DNA from: Breviolum minutum Mf 1.05b.01
Taxonomy: Eukaryota; Sar; Dinophyceae; Suessiales; Symbiodiniaceae
Assembly: GCA_000507305.1 (NCBI GenBank)
Contig: DF240163.1
Location: forward strand, 1-64,000
Direction: 5' to 3'
Length of the DNA: 64,000 nucleotides
Of this stretch, positions 47,244-60,239 are shown one piece after another. Made by a program: the position numbers and the translations under genes. Under the pieces are notes generated by a model. It was not told the DNA's origin and searched no databases. It worked only from the letters and a program-made list of their open reading frames with translations. Within the stretch, counting starts at the first letter, position 1, and every line of letters begins with the position of its first letter.

Positions 47244-50200
47244 CTAGGCACTCATTGCATCAATGGTCAGAATCACATCCTCCAAGCCCGGAAGTCGCTT
47301 CTCTTCCGCTTGACTCTCAGTGATCGTGTCCTCCATGATACCTGCGTGGCCCACTGGAGCCACAAAGCAACCGTGGCCCAAGAACTTGATTCCAATGGCA
47401 TTTTTGTTGGTCTCAAATTTAAAGGTGTACAGTGTACCGCCCTGTGAATTTTTGGTTGGCTCAATGAAGGTGTTTAAAGTAATACAGTCTTTCTTTTTAA
47501 AGGCTTCTATCATCACCTGCATGCCGAATTATTCATCAAGCAGGAATGTCTACAAAACAAAAGGAACTCTGCATGAAGGTTCCCTTTTGGATTCATCTTA
47601 AGGTGCTGCTGGCTACAATTCATCTGAACAGTTGGGTTTCATGCATCTCTTACCACCTCTCCGTCCTCCCGGAAAACGATGGCAAACAGTGAAGCAGCTA
47701 CCATCAGCTACCCATTTTTGCAACCCAAGATGCTACCAGGGACAGACTTTGAGACTGGTTGACCTCGACCCAGCAGAAACCTCGGAGCCAATCACCGGCT
47801 GAAGCCGAAGCCGACCTCCCCGTTTAGCCTGGCTTATCTTTGCCCTAACTAGATGTAAATCACACCTGCAAAGAAGCATGTATGATGTATGTAAATGTAA
47901 ATCTATTATATATATATCTAAATAATATATCTAAATAAATAAATAAACATAAAAGTAAGAATAGTAAGACAATATGATATATGACATATAAATCAAACAA
48001 ATTATATATAATGTCTACAAATATGAGCGTAGTTATTTCAGTATATATCTATAAATACAATCGCGTCGATACATATATGTATATATATATGTGAAAATAT
48101 AGTTCGGTAGTATATACATACGTGTTGACTACATACATGTTGATCCTTTCTGGTACTTGCAAAAGAAAGGAAGAACGCTAGTAAGGTCTCCAATAGTTGC
48201 TTTCCCCACTCAAGAAGTCGACAAAATTGCCGATAATCATTGTCGGTGATCCTTAGTTTTTATCTTGTACCTGTCGTAGCTACTTGACCAACATAAGATC
48301 TTTTGGATAGAAGCCTCCTTCTCAGCGCCATCTCCATCCAAGCCCATTTTGCCAAGACACTTCATATCTTCGTCGCGGGGCTCCCTGCTGGACTGGGAAG
48401 ATTCGAAAATCGCTTCGTTTGGGATCAGCGTAGCTCCAAGCAAATGCTCAACAGCCAACTCATCTCCATCCTTATTCCCACGCAGCATAGTTGAGGCACT
48501 AAAACCTGTTACCAGCATGTTCCAGTACAAACCATGTAGCAAAACCACAGAACGTTGAAAAAATGTTCTGCTGGAAGCTCAGTGTACAACTAGCTGCCTG
48601 GGCTCATCCATATTTTCAAATATATGTATGTATATATATATATATAAATTCGGTAATTTCCTGCCAAAAAATCTGATAACCAGAATGACTTGTTTGGCCT
48701 ATCTACGTGGTCAATATTCTGACAAGATCTCATTTCCAGAATAAGCGACAGGGATAATTTGTTAACCATCTGCCATGGTCACGGTGGCCATTCAATGAAC
48801 AACTCAAGTTCATCTTAGATACTTTCCATTCTTAATCACTCCAAGGAATTCATGAACAAATCATGTGATACAAACATGGATTGCATCATGAAAGCTTCAG
48901 TGTCGTGACCATCGTCTTGCAAAGCTACACTTCAGTCAATTCGGTAGATACTAAGCTAACAATATATGTACAGTATATATAAAACAAATACGACTATATG
49001 ATTGTATGTATATGTACATATCCGTCAGCATTCCCAGAATTCGCTGAACTATACGAAAAGTAATGTTTCAGACAGAATTGTGAAAAATTCCGCCTCCAGG
49101 TGGTCAGTCTGAGTTAGCCGCCATGAATTGCCCAAACATATCCCCCCCAAAGAACCAACTCCAAGAGGCTACGTGGGCAGTAGGAATCTTGACCTTAATT
49201 CCCAGTGACCCGTAACTTACGTGAAGACAAATGGAAGCTGTAAATCTTGGGATATTTTTTGGTCCTTTTTTTGGGGGGGATCAAGTTGAAGATCTTCCAA
49301 CTTGATGCAGAAATTGAATTTCAAACTTGAACAATATGCCTTCCGTTTTTTTTTGCAATCATCTAGTTGACTCGTTGAGCATAGTTGCATGATTTTACAA
49401 ACCAGTTGCCATTCATACGGAGGCTTCTTCTCAGAATCATGTACATGCAAAGTCAAGGTCCAGTGATTTGTGAACCCAGGCCGAAGCTTCAACAGTGGCT
49501 CAGGTGAGGTCGCAACTTTAAGAAAAAAATCAAAAACTTCATTTTTGCAAAGGGAAGTCGACATGATACAACCTCACTTCCTTCGAAGTGTCTTGTGTCT
49601 CCAAGCGCAAGGACAATGCTTTCGCCGGACTCTCTGCACCCAGTTGGTCTGCAACATCTAACCACCGCTGTTGATCAGAAGGGCAAATATAGTCCAAGAG
49701 CGACCTACCTTCCACCTTGGTGGATGAAAATCCCATGAGTCGCCAAGCTGCCATGAAGCTGCCCCTTTTAGCAGCTAATGCCACATGCCCTGAATGGCGG
49801 TGTGCATCCTAAATCTATTGCAAAACCATTTGCATCTATGAAAAAAACCATCTCCGACCTCACACGGGTAGTGGATCGACAAAAAGTATACGCAGGGCAC
49901 CTGACATGAAAGGTGACACTCCAACCGACTCCAACCTCACCAAATACTGGGCCTGCTACAAGAAGCATGGTGCAAGCAAGGTGAACTTACTGGTGCCCTT
50001 CCGCCAGGTGAACTTACTGGTTCCGCTTTGCATTTCGCGCCCGGGCTATCCCTCAAACCCGCATTTTCTGAAAGCGACGCCAAATACGGCGCCTGCGGCC
50101 TGAAAAAGTCACACCCTAACCTCACCAAATACTGCCCCTGCTGCGACAAACGACACTCGAGTGCCACGAAAGTGACAAATCCTTACTTCTTTCTGCTATC

Positions 50201-50580
50201 CTTCATTCCTTCCTTTTCCGTTTTCCCATCCTTTGCCCGATTCCTTCCTTCCCTTCTTCCTACCTACCCTACCTCTTGGATTACTCATTTTTCAATCCTT
50301 GAATCATAAATCACATATTATTCCCTATTGATCCCAACATATCCCAACAAAATCATTGTTTCTGATGCATCTCCCTAATCATTCACCATTCATTCACACT
50401 GAATCATCAAACTTCCCTCTTCCAACCTCCTCTCCACCGCCAAGGATGTCCAAGAAGGCTCTTTCAGGCTTCGTGATCTGGAAGTCATGGGTCAGCTGTA
50501 CGCATGCATCGCAGGTCACGTTCAAAAGTTTTTTGGCCGCTGCCATGTTCGCTTCGGCCTCCTGGGATTTGGCCTCCATC
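47244..50580 (-). CDS. PAS-domain protein, multi-exon
   Basis: The first recognised exon is 50580-50438 (MAAAKKLLNVTCDACVQLTH ... AFLDILG). The PAS core follows: about 49895-49827 (VRSEMVFFIDANG), then 49789-49573 (AAWRLMGFSSTKVEGRSLLD, YICPSDQQRWLDVADQ). Together they follow the PAS pattern of FIDANG, then LMGF...GRSLLDYI, then PSDQQRW. The two are separated by only 37 nt with GT..AG ends. Further exons are near 49520-49355 (LRPGFTNHWTLTLHVHDSEK), 48505-48271 (ELAVEHLLGATLIPNEAIFE) and 47516-47244 (IEAFKKKDCITLNTFIEPTK, ending in TAG). Phases of 48271 and 47516 do not match, so at least one more exon lies between them. PAS domains sense small ligands or light and mediate dimerisation; no partner output domain was recognised, so the output is unknown. 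Confidence 0.55.
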
Positions 50581-50640
50581 CTGAGCATCGCTGGTTTGGC
50601 TTACTGTATCACTAATCCGAGCTGACGTAGACGTGCCATA

Positions 50641-50712
50641 ATTTGTTGTTGTTGTTGTTGTGGTGATTGTTGTGGTGGTGATTGTTGTTCCTGTTGTGGT
50701 GGTGGTGGTGGC
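50641..50712. repeat. GTT/GTG trinucleotide tract
   Basis: Impure GTTGTTGTTGTGGTGATTG-type triplets just upstream of the PAS gene's first recognised exon. Confidence 0.85.
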
Positions 50713-50988
50713 GGTGGTCGTGGTTGAGTAATCTTGCTTTCGCTTCTTCTCTTCCCTCTCTTCGCTCAAGAATCCTTTTGCGGCAGCTCATTGTCAGGGC
50801 ACCCACCTAGCACCTATTTTGTAGAATTTCCAAATCTGAATCAAGGGTATTTTTGAGGATTCCCCTACTAACCAACCATTTCAGGCGGCCAGCCGAAGAC
50901 GCTTGTTTATGTTTATTTGCCCAAATCTTGTCTCTACGTTGTAGGAGCTGTTTCGTTGAAGAGCCATGATCTTCAAGATTCTAGGTCA

Positions 50989-51246
50989 TCATGCCCATTT
51001 CTGGCCGGGTATCTTTATGGTGCTGACCACCTTTTCCCACAGCATCCCATCCACATAGCAGCATGAGATGGCCGTGAAGAAGATGCACAGCAATTCATTC
51101 AACATCGACACCAAAACCGTTGCAGTATCGAAAGAACCGCCAATCCTCACCACCTGCCAGGGCATCAAGGCCAATATCAAAGCGTTCGTCATCATCATCA
51201 TCATCATCATCAACAACATCACCGTCACCATCACCATCACCATCAC

Positions 51247-51291
<45 letters not shown>

Positions 51292-52839
51292 CATCGTTTC
51301 TCTTGCGCATCCTTTCCCCACAATTTCCATCAACAGCCATGGAAGAGCATGACAGAGAATTATCCATGATGTATCATGTATTATCCATGTCATCACGCCC
51401 AACATTTGCCGAGGCTCAATGGATATGGGAAGTAGCACCAAGTTGATGGTTAATGCTTGGCTCGGACGCAGAAACATGATGACAATCATCATTCGACAAC
51501 ACGCCAGACAGGGTAACATCTGTGCAGGCATGGTCTGCGCACAAACCGCCTGAGAAGATGATCCAACGGTGAGCAACTGTGTGAAGGGTTTGGGTATGTT
51601 TGGGTTAGACATGGTTGGGCACTCAAATGGGTGCCCGTTGCTCTTTCTTCTTGCAGCCCTTTCCTTCTGCTACAACGACATCCCATGTCAAATCATCAAA
51701 AAGGTGTGCGAAGCGACAAAAAAACATGAAAAAAACCAATCGGATGGAAGTTCAGTTTTTTGCAGCCAAATGGCACTGACCACCAGCTGAAAGACTAGCA
51801 CTTTTTCCAAAAAACCTTCAGTGAGGTAAAACGATGGTCTAGAACATATGCGCATCAATATTGTAGAGGCGATTCCTCCGAATATGTGTGGCTTACAAAG
51901 CCAATCAAACAAAGAGGTCCCCTCATCTCTGGCCTCAACTTCAAACATGGAAAGGGATGGAAGGGCATCACTTTTGTCATTTTTGTTGGGAGTGGGGAAC
52001 CCCAAAAAGCTCTTATCTTTAGGGGTCAAAACTGGCAGAACGATGCAAAACACGAATACCATTTGCTTTAACCATTTTGGGGATTCATCTTCACCAAAAT
52101 TTAAAGCACCATATAATTCTTGAGAAGATACACAGAAAAGGATGCCAAAGTAGAAATCTGCTGCTATGCACCAGGCAATTGCCTTGGCATGTACGACTGT
52201 TCAACAACAATCTGGACTCCAGAAAAAAGGTGACGTGCTGGCGCCACCTTTTTTCTGGACCTTTTGGGAATGCCGTTGAGCAATTTTTTTTGGACCCATG
52301 TTGGCAAACACCACCTCATTGACTCATGCCGTTTCATGTTGCACAACGGTTTGACCATTTGTCTTACGACAATAATAACAGCAATCTTAATAGAAGAATC
52401 CAACATCACCAAAGTCTCTGGAACCCAAACCATCGTGAGCCACACTTTACAGAATTCGGAATCGGGCGACTGCGGCTTTAAAAGCTTTCGTTCGACCATC
52501 CAGCATACGTGCTCTCGCATTCGTGTCGTGGGAGTCGTGGCCAACTAAATCTGACTTGCCCTTGAGAGAGAAAACATCCATCATGTATTTCACCTGCAGC
52601 AAAAAATCATGCTTCAGCAAAATGTACACCATGGATCACCAGATAGGAGCTTCTCGAACTACTTTGATTTTAGATGATAGATATGGAAGACATTCAAAAT
52701 TCGGGATGATTTCAACATATTTTAACACTGTAATTGCAAAATTGATGCCAAATATGCCATCCCAAGGGTAGCAGGTCACTTCTGCGCGATAGTCCCAAAA
52801 GAAAGCTCGATGGGCTATGATAAAAGTGGGCACCACCAG
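50989..52839 (-). CDS. Polytopic membrane protein gene, exons partly resolved
   Basis: Exon 52839-~52640 (CTCGCAG acceptor) reads VVPTFIIAHRAFFWDYRAEV, GINFAITVLKYVEIIPNFE and KIKVVRE. The next exon, 52593-~52450, reads DVFSLKGKSDLVGHDSHD and RARMLDGRTKAFKAAVARF. A short hydrophobic exon near 52435-52375 reads TLVMLDSSIKIAVIIV before GTAAGA. Further membrane-rich frames lie at about 51960-51840, 51520-51420 (VIMFLRPSQALTINLVLLPI) and 51180-50989 (SMLNELLCIFFTAISCCYVD). The last two are separated by an (ATC)n tract that is probably intronic. Hydrophobic segments alternating with charged loops suggest a channel or transporter, but no signature is visible, so family is left open. Confidence 0.45.
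51189..51290. repeat. (ATC)n / (ACC ATC)n microsatellite
   Basis: Two pure ATC blocks flank a CACCAT hexamer block. Minus-strand frames read poly-Asp with Gly-Asp, or poly-Met; both are open because the stop occurs in only one of the three phases. Confidence 0.95.
52218..52259. repeat. Perfect 15-bp hairpin with 12-nt loop
   Basis: TCCAGAAAAAAGGTG at 52218-52232 pairs with its exact complement at 52245-52259. It lies in or next to an intron of the membrane-protein gene. Confidence 0.9.
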
Positions 52840-52879
52840 CTGCGAGAAACATGGAAGCAACGGCCAAAACTCCATGGGG

Positions 52880-54470
52880 AGGATATGATCCGATATGATC
52901 CGATATGCAGGTGCCGAAACTATCTTCGCACCGGTGATGGAGCGTGAAATGCAGCATCATTTCTGTGAATATCCTGTGAATGTTCTGTGCACCTTTGTTG
53001 AGTCAATAACATCTGGTGCAGAAACACCCTGACGCTCATACCATCTCAACCTTTTCACAGTTCAAGAACGGCTGCAGAAACAAACACGTGCACAGCCGTG
53101 TTTAATGCCGGCTTGATGTGGTCTGATGTCTTCATCAAGTTGGTTGCAACTATTCATGACATTTCCACTTGCTGCAGCATGCGAGATTTGAATTTCAGCA
53201 TGCCTCACAGATATCCAATTGCCAGGCCATAGGTGAAGCACCAAGGCAAACAGCTTGGCAAAGGGCATCATCACCTATGCCAAAAAACACATTGAAAAGG
53301 AGTCTTTTGGGTCGTGCCAATTTACAACAACAGGGGTGCTTGTGATGATGATCATGAAGCAGATTGAAGTTCTATATTCCAATCTTTTTGCCAAATTGTC
53401 CACCGAATGGAAGGTACATGACGGTCCAAATGCGTCTCATTTTACATTTTAAATTTTCATTCTTAACCTCGAATTCATTGGAGGGTTTGAACCCTTCAGA
53501 GGGTTCAATGTTCGATCTTGGCATCGGGCATCCCTGAGGGGTTGGGAAGGTCAGTGCAACTGAAGCCAAAGAACTTGCTCGTCACTGTGATTTAATAGAA
53601 ACGGGCCTAATTCTTGGGTTTGCAAGGGATAAGACTACACTATGACTATGATCCAGTACGTGTATATGGAGGAATCGGGATCACCATAACTGATACCACT
53701 TTCTCAATCACCACCGAGACTACAGCGGCAGCAGCAACATGAGGCACTAGCAGCACAGGGTAGCAAATGGCAGCAGCAATGGCGGTGGCGGCAGTACTAC
53801 CAGCAGCAAGCGCACAAACATGTGGTTTTCTTTTTGGGCTCTATTGCAAAGTCTTCCTTGAACAGAAGGTTTTTTTGAGATGACACTTTGTGAAAGAAGG
53901 TTATCCATTCGATTTTTGTTCTCGTTTTGTTCCTATCATTTCCGGACATGCTTACCTCAATCCATGAATGATGCCAGGCGTGTTGCCCTCAAACTTAGCT
54001 GTATCTTTCATAAGTCTAGGTGGGTTCTCGCCCTTTTTACATACCTTATCCTCTTGAAATTGGATGGTACCATGAAGAAAAATGAAGCAAGTAACATGCA
54101 AAGTCCGCACTATATACGGAAAGCAAAATAAGCAAACAGCATTCCCGATTTTTGCTGAAACAGCATCTATCCAACATCTAGAGATCGAACATCTTGAACA
54201 TCAATCGCCAACAATCATCTAAAAATGCTTGACAGCTGAGCAAAGATACATAGGCTAATCAGATCTACTCATGGCTCATCAGCTAATTCCAAATCTAAAC
54301 TTTTCGTGGCGATGTGGCACGCGTGTCGGTCCAAGTCACAGAATAAAGGAGAATGATGAGCGCAGGCACCCACATCCCCTGTCCTGACCAATGCTGAAGG
54401 GTCATTTCCGTTACTGCACTGGGGGGGGTATTTTCTGATGCTTGAAACTTGCCGGTCCGAAATCAAACAA
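52880..54470. other. Intergenic or 5' region, no gene seen
   Basis: Short frames only, with a small GATCCGATAT direct repeat near 52888-52905 and GCAGCAGCA-type triplets near 53725-53810. Confidence 0.35.
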
Positions 54471-54730
54471 ATTAACAAATTACAGCTTTTCCATAGCTTT
54501 CCGTACGCTTTCTTTGGCTTAAAATGCTGGTGCACTGATCCCCGGTCCCCTCCCCATGCTGTCCGAACAGCAATGAGATCAATCCCAATGTTGACTTCTC
54601 AATGTCTAGCACTACCTGGCTCATGGCGCTTGATGGAGGGTCAAACCAATTGGCCGCGCATGTTTTTTTGCTGTTTGTGTTAGTTTTTTTCTGTTGTTTT
54701 TCAGTGGGGTTGCGCAAAAATCACAAGACA

Positions 54731-55210
54731 TCAAACGTTGTATACTTCCCTACCAAAAGGATCCCCTACCAAAACCAAGTCATACCACGTCTGAAAGGGT
54801 TGGAGTCTTTCACCAGGCTGCATGGCTATCATTCTATGCGCAGAACTTGTTCTTCCAACTTTAACTTTAGACACGGTCCAATCATATCCAACGAGTAATT
54901 TCCATCCATCCACAGTTGGTCACATTCATCTGGTATTCACCATGTTGCCACAAGACGACGAAAAACGAAAACTTTCAGTTCCAAACATCATCCCACGATG
55001 CTTTTTTTTGTGCTGGATGATCAGGTACTTCGTTTCTAACCCAACACATCCAGGAAAAACATGGAAGTACATCGTAGACAAAAAACAGTTTAAAGGGACG
55101 ATGCCAAATGTTTCTTTTTTCTGTTGTTTTGCATTGTCTATCCCCGCCCTGGTTGCGATGTCGAGGTGCGCGGGCAGATGTGCAAAGCCCAACATGAAGG
55201 CTGTAGGCAA
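54731..55210 (-). CDS. Possible exons, unknown protein
   Basis: Two minus frames look protein-like. One, at 54731-54880, reads GRTSSAHRMIAMQPGERLQP and TWYDLVLVGDPFGREVYNV. The other, at 54960-55210, reads GFAHLPAHLDIATRAGIDN and HVFPGCVGLETKYLI. The plus strand also has open frames here, so strand is not certain. Confidence 0.3.
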
Positions 55211-55257
55211 ATGTGTGCACCCTATTTTTTTCTTCAGAGGAAATTCCCAAAGGTGCC

Positions 55258-55357
55258 CTCCGGTAAACTAACATGGCAATGGAACATCCCCATCTTATGT
55301 AGGCAATACATCTTCCAATGGTCCATTTCCCATTGCTAGTATGTTAGTTTACCGGAG
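55258..55357. mobile_element. Short terminal-inverted-repeat element (MITE-like), copy 2
   Basis: The 100-bp unit begins with CTCCGGTAAACTAACAT and ends with its exact 17-bp reverse complement. Its interior, read on the minus strand, matches the element at 30098-30204 (GCAATGG, ATGGACC, GAAGATGTA, GGGAT-TTCC) with scattered changes. No coding capacity. No clear target-site duplication was identified by eye. Confidence 0.8.
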
Positions 55358-55899
55358 TGTAAACCGTTTTCGATATAAATTCCATGGTCACCCTATTGAA
55401 ACCAGTATCGTCCAAGTGACACTAGCTCCAACCACAGCTTTTGCGGAGAACATCTTGGTGACAATACCTGCCAGATGCAGGCAGCCAGATTGGGAAGCTA
55501 ACGGGAGGTGACCAGGGCCAAGTGACCTGGAACCAGAAAAGCGTAGGCTCCGGTAAGTACCTGTGGCAAAGGTGGTGGCAAAAAAAGTCTTTGAAGCACC
55601 CCTAGGAGTCAGCTTTGCTCAAGGAGGAACTGGTCGCAAACTTCCAATGCATATGTTTTTGTATCGCCATGTCAAGGAGTTCAGCTGGGGCTGAAGGCGA
55701 GGAGGTTTATGATCCTGTTTTTTTATTCGGATGGTAACAGCATCATGCATAGTATAAATTCAGTTACATGCAAATAAACATATATCATACTTCAGAAAAA
55801 ATACGCCCACACACACATGTAATATATATATATACATACACATTGTGCATATGAAAATGTGTAAATACCAGAATATCCAACTTCAGAGTAAGTAATGCA

Positions 55900-56700
55900 C
55901 TACTCACACATATACGTATATATATACATGTTTGGGGTGTTTATGCAACCTTTCCTGTTTTCACCGGACAAAAGTGAATCTCTAGGCCTCCCTGCCACAA
56001 GACAAATCATACTCCGCAGGGTGACGACCTGAAAAATCACGGATCGACCCTTGGAAATGGTGAGCTTTCTCATACGGTAGCTACACTCGCCTGCATCACC
56101 CTCTGTTTTTGTCAAACTTTGGTGTTTCAGATGTTGCAGGAAATGTGAAATGTAAGTGTTGAGAGTATCCTCTGTGAGACATTCCATTGAAATTCATCCT
56201 TTGGGTTTCCATCTGCTACCATCGTCTGTACTCAATCAATAACAACCACAGTACTGGCAGTTCCCCAGACAGGCAAGAGAGAAGAATGAGTAAGGGCAAT
56301 AGAACCACGCAGGTACGGCCCACATGGTGTGCGTGGTGAACAGTTGGCGTACACCGGCTACCCAACAACAAGCACTCCAAACTCACAGAGATTTTTGATT
56401 TGTCAAACAAAAACTCACACCAGCATGCCGCATGTCCATCAAAGATCATGAATTGTGGTGCCCATTTTGTCACTTAAAAGACAGCCCCTCGGTACGTTCA
56501 TAGCAGAGCCACAAATTCTCCTGGACGTTCAGCCGCCTGATAGGCCCACGGTCTACGCCCGCCGTAGACTTCCGTGGGGCAAAATGTTTGAAGGTTGCAT
56601 CTATGAAGCACAACCAGGGTCTTGAAGTGATGAATGTGATAAAATGTGATAGGAAACATATACTTCTGAGGTGATAATTATTGAATCTTGCCAATGTCAC
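55900..56700 (-). CDS. Probable exons of an unknown gene
   Basis: The best part is 56187-55980, reading ECLTEDTLNTYISHFLQHLK, HQSLTKTEGDAGECSYRMRK and SVIFQVVTLRSMICLVAG. Candidate upstream exons are about 56440-56216 (PQFMIFDGHAACWCEFLFDK, then a hydrophobic run) and 56630-56470 (GPIRRLNVQENLWLCYERTE). Borders and order are inferred. No family is recognised. Confidence 0.4.
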
Positions 56701-56709
56701 AACTCATTT

Positions 56710-58594
56710 CAAGCTTGGCAGCTATCCTCCTCTCATTATGGGTTTCATGCTAAGGCTTTTAATTTCAATGACACGATCTTGATGCCGCCCATGATAGTCC
56801 ATGACAAATTAAAGGGATCATCAAGTCAAATATGCAAAACTCAACAATAGCGATGAGGATCACGCTTGATGAGGATGACAAATAAACCATTCGCGACAAA
56901 AAAACTTGCAACCCCTTTTGGACTTGCTTTGCTACCAAGCCTGCGGGGACAACAACTGCATGGGCGAGAGCTCTGAAGGTGAAGGTTTCTCATCTCAGCA
57001 TTGGATTCCCATAGGGATTCAACCGCTTGGTGTCAGTGAGTTGGGTGATTTCTCATGGAAAAAGGGGAAGTTGTAATTTTTCTTTTTGGAGTATCATACT
57101 CATAACAAGAAATTGAAGAGTACGGAAAGTACCGAAGTTGAGACATATACACATTTAAATGATAAAATGTACACATAACACATAGATGTTAGTCCAATGT
57201 GTCGGTTAAGGGTAAACACAAAGATATACACATAATTGATTAATATTACTATATGTCATCCATGAGACTCATGACATTCTTGCAGCGATCATTCTGCCGA
57301 TGTGGCCCCAAATTGAAATTCACCAAGACATCCAAGCCCAAGTGGTTACCGGTTCCCTCGTGCCTTCTTCATCACTATCTTCTTGATTCCATGTGGCAAG
57401 CCTTGCCATCCACCTAGCAATGGCAAGGTTTTGGAATTTCAATTTGACATGTTCTCACCGACACATGTCAGTGTTGTGGTATTTTGACACGTCTCCGAGC
57501 TTTTTGTTGAAAGACATGAACGTATCATGATGCTCTAGTTAGAAGGGATGTATGTGAAAACTAGCCTTCAAGCCTTCCAAATTAACACCTCGGGACGTAT
57601 CGAAATGTGAAACGAAGTGCCAATGTTGCATTGATGCAAGGAAACCTCCTTAATTTTAAGACCAAAAAAAGATGCCCCAATCGCAAAAATAGTCACACAT
57701 GTACGAAAACATGTTGGGACTTCAAACCCTGGATGAATATCTCATAATATCTCCCTGTGTCTGGGTCCACACGCAAGCCGATCGCCAGGCCAAGCCAAAT
57801 CACACCTAAGGCAACAGCAAATGGGTTCCCTCAATGATCCCTCATGATCCCGAGTCGAGGGATCAATCAAAAGCAAGAGCTATTAAGATCTGCACGCAAA
57901 ATGTGATGCAATCACTATCAATTATTACTTTTAGGTCACTAGTACGCCTCAATAAAAGTGAAGTATGTATATTCACACGCCAAAGGCTATGTATGTACGC
58001 ATGAATTAATACATATATCTGCGTGCGGACGAATCGAGGCAAACATGAACAAGTAGATGCAAGTAAATACATACTGTACGCAAACAAATTGACAAAGATA
58101 TCCCGGATTAGATGAAGTCACATTAATCAGATGGATTTCAATAGTTTACGCTATTAGAAGAGGTGCCGTTTCATTAGATTATATATGATTTTATATTTTT
58201 CTTATATTTTGATGTTTCATCTTTCAAGGTCTGCATTCTGTATCTTTGATCAGAAGCACGCACACACAAACAAACGCAACGTGTTAAGTATGTTGAAGCT
58301 GCATGAAACTTCCCTTGGCCAATAATTTCACCACCATGGCGCTGCAAGGCATCATCACGGCAACGGAGATGCAAAACAAAAGCCAACCTCTGGCAGGCTT
58401 GGATCACACGGTTGCAAGGGTTCAAAATTGAAAAGGAAAAAAAGGAGTGAACTTCTGGATGATCAAACCTTCTTCAAGGTTGAGGGCAAAAATCATCTAT
58501 TGTTCTACGAGGTTGTATGCTATAACTAATGTGCTTTTATAAGGATATAGTTCCTTTGATCATATATACACAGATCCAAAATCACAAGAGCACA
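56710..58594. other. Long unassigned stretch
   Basis: No exon-like frame was found. It is AT-rich near 57110-57260 and 58080-58210. Confidence 0.4.
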
Positions 58595-58759
58595 TCACAG
58601 CACTTGAAAATTTGCTGGCAACATTGCCAAAGTAACTTTGCTTCTTGATGTTTGGGTCAACATATCCTTTTTTCTAAGTGTAAATCTCATGTTCAGATCG
58701 TGGCTAACAGATGCTAACAGTATAATTCCTTGGTTGCGGTGGAACATCATCCTATATAA

Positions 58760-58915
58760 AAAATGCTGTTCAAATGTTCCAGGTTTTGACTTATTTATAC
58801 ATACCAACAATTTTTCGGGGTGGGAGACATGGACAAAGGGAGCGGCCATAAGATCTTGGGGATGCTTGCCTTGCGGATAGCAAGCACCGACTCTCCTTCG
58901 CAAAAATGCAGAAAA
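58760..58915 (-). CDS. Possible exon, unknown protein
   Basis: Inside a longer, mostly AT-biased minus frame, one stretch has ordinary composition: RRVGACYPQGKHPQDLMAAP, FVHVSHPEKLLVCINKSK, then PGTFEQHF. The flanks look like intron. A further possible exon (SQFGTSVFCCPATIRQLYPH) lies at about 59270-59170. Confidence 0.3.
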
Positions 58916-59289
58916 GTACATAGAATTATTATGCATTATTGTCAATGGAAATAATTTATTGACATCTAATGGAAATATAAAATATGAACATATATAATTA
59001 TATACTATGATGCACATGCTTTTCCGCAAATCATATGCACATGTCATGCAAAAATAATATGCAGGTTCATACACATGCATACAGTATAATATGCACGTAT
59101 GAAGAGCTGCAAAGCAGTAAATATCTTTTTTTTCGTGTATGAACCGGAACATGTGTGAGTATATACAATCATGTGCCATTCTTGTTTCACAAACCCATGT
59201 CCAACATGAGGGTATAACTGTCTAATGGTTGCCGGACAACAGAACACACTAGTTCCAAATTGACTGTCGGCCGCGCCTGCCACAACGCT

Positions 59290-60239
59290 GATGGGTATCT
59301 CGTTGCATGACCTGCATCAGCTACTACCACCCTAGCGGTCCAAGGCTTGTCTGGTCCTTCATCAACGACTACAATTTGGCCCTAAAGACTAGTCTTTGCC
59401 GGACCCAAGGTTGGCGTATAATAACTATGTTGATGAATTTTATGGTTTGGTGGGTTTAGATATTATTGCAAGTATTTGCAAGTGGTATCACAATAGATCA
59501 CGACTAAATTTACCAATTTTGCATTCTGTGCTGAACTCACGGACGCTTCCCAGTCAAACGCATGAGGTGCCCAAGTTTGGCAATGTTTGTGCTTTGTACT
59601 ATAAGTTATAAGCATCAAGCCATGCTACAACGCCTAATCCAGAACCGACCTTGTACGCAGCATGTCATTCACTTGTAGGCCCTCCCCGGTGCCTGCGATA
59701 AGTGGCAACTAGCTGCCCAAAGATCAAAACTAAGAACCTCAGCAATGGCTTTGAGAAAGTTTCATGGAAATTTACAGGGGAAACCTATGAGAAACTCAAG
59801 AAGCCATTCAAACTTCACCATCCTTCAACATCCTTCAATCATACTTGGGGACATTGATTCTGCCATGTTTTGGTTTGTGGGACCCCGCCAGACATGATCC
59901 CACAACCACGGTCTTGTTAACCTTGAGCCTTAAGCAAGTGTAGTGTATCTGTATTTCCTCCCGTTTTCTTGAATGTGACTATCCTCCTGGTGGTATGCAG
60001 CAAATTTGACAAAAAAAGGAACACAATTCATTTGGACAAGCTTTTGGTCCAGCCCCTCAAGCACGAATCTTGAAGGGTTGCCGGCAAACTCAATTAGAAC
60101 CCTAAGAACCCGAAAATCAAGTTGTGGTCATATGGTTCTCCTTGACAGTAGCAGAAAGAGGTATTCAAATCAGGAATTGCCAGTGTGTAGGATCTCACCG
60201 CATATGCTTTGCAGGCTTCCAGGGCCTCTTTTGATCCAT
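59290..60239. other. 3' flank of the RCC1-like gene, no gene seen
   Basis: Short frames only. Confidence 0.35.

Noticed and set aside
58595..59179. 194-codon minus frame as a whole gene
   Set aside because: Most of it is AT-biased Tyr/Ile/Cys-rich sequence; only a ~50-codon piece looks coding.
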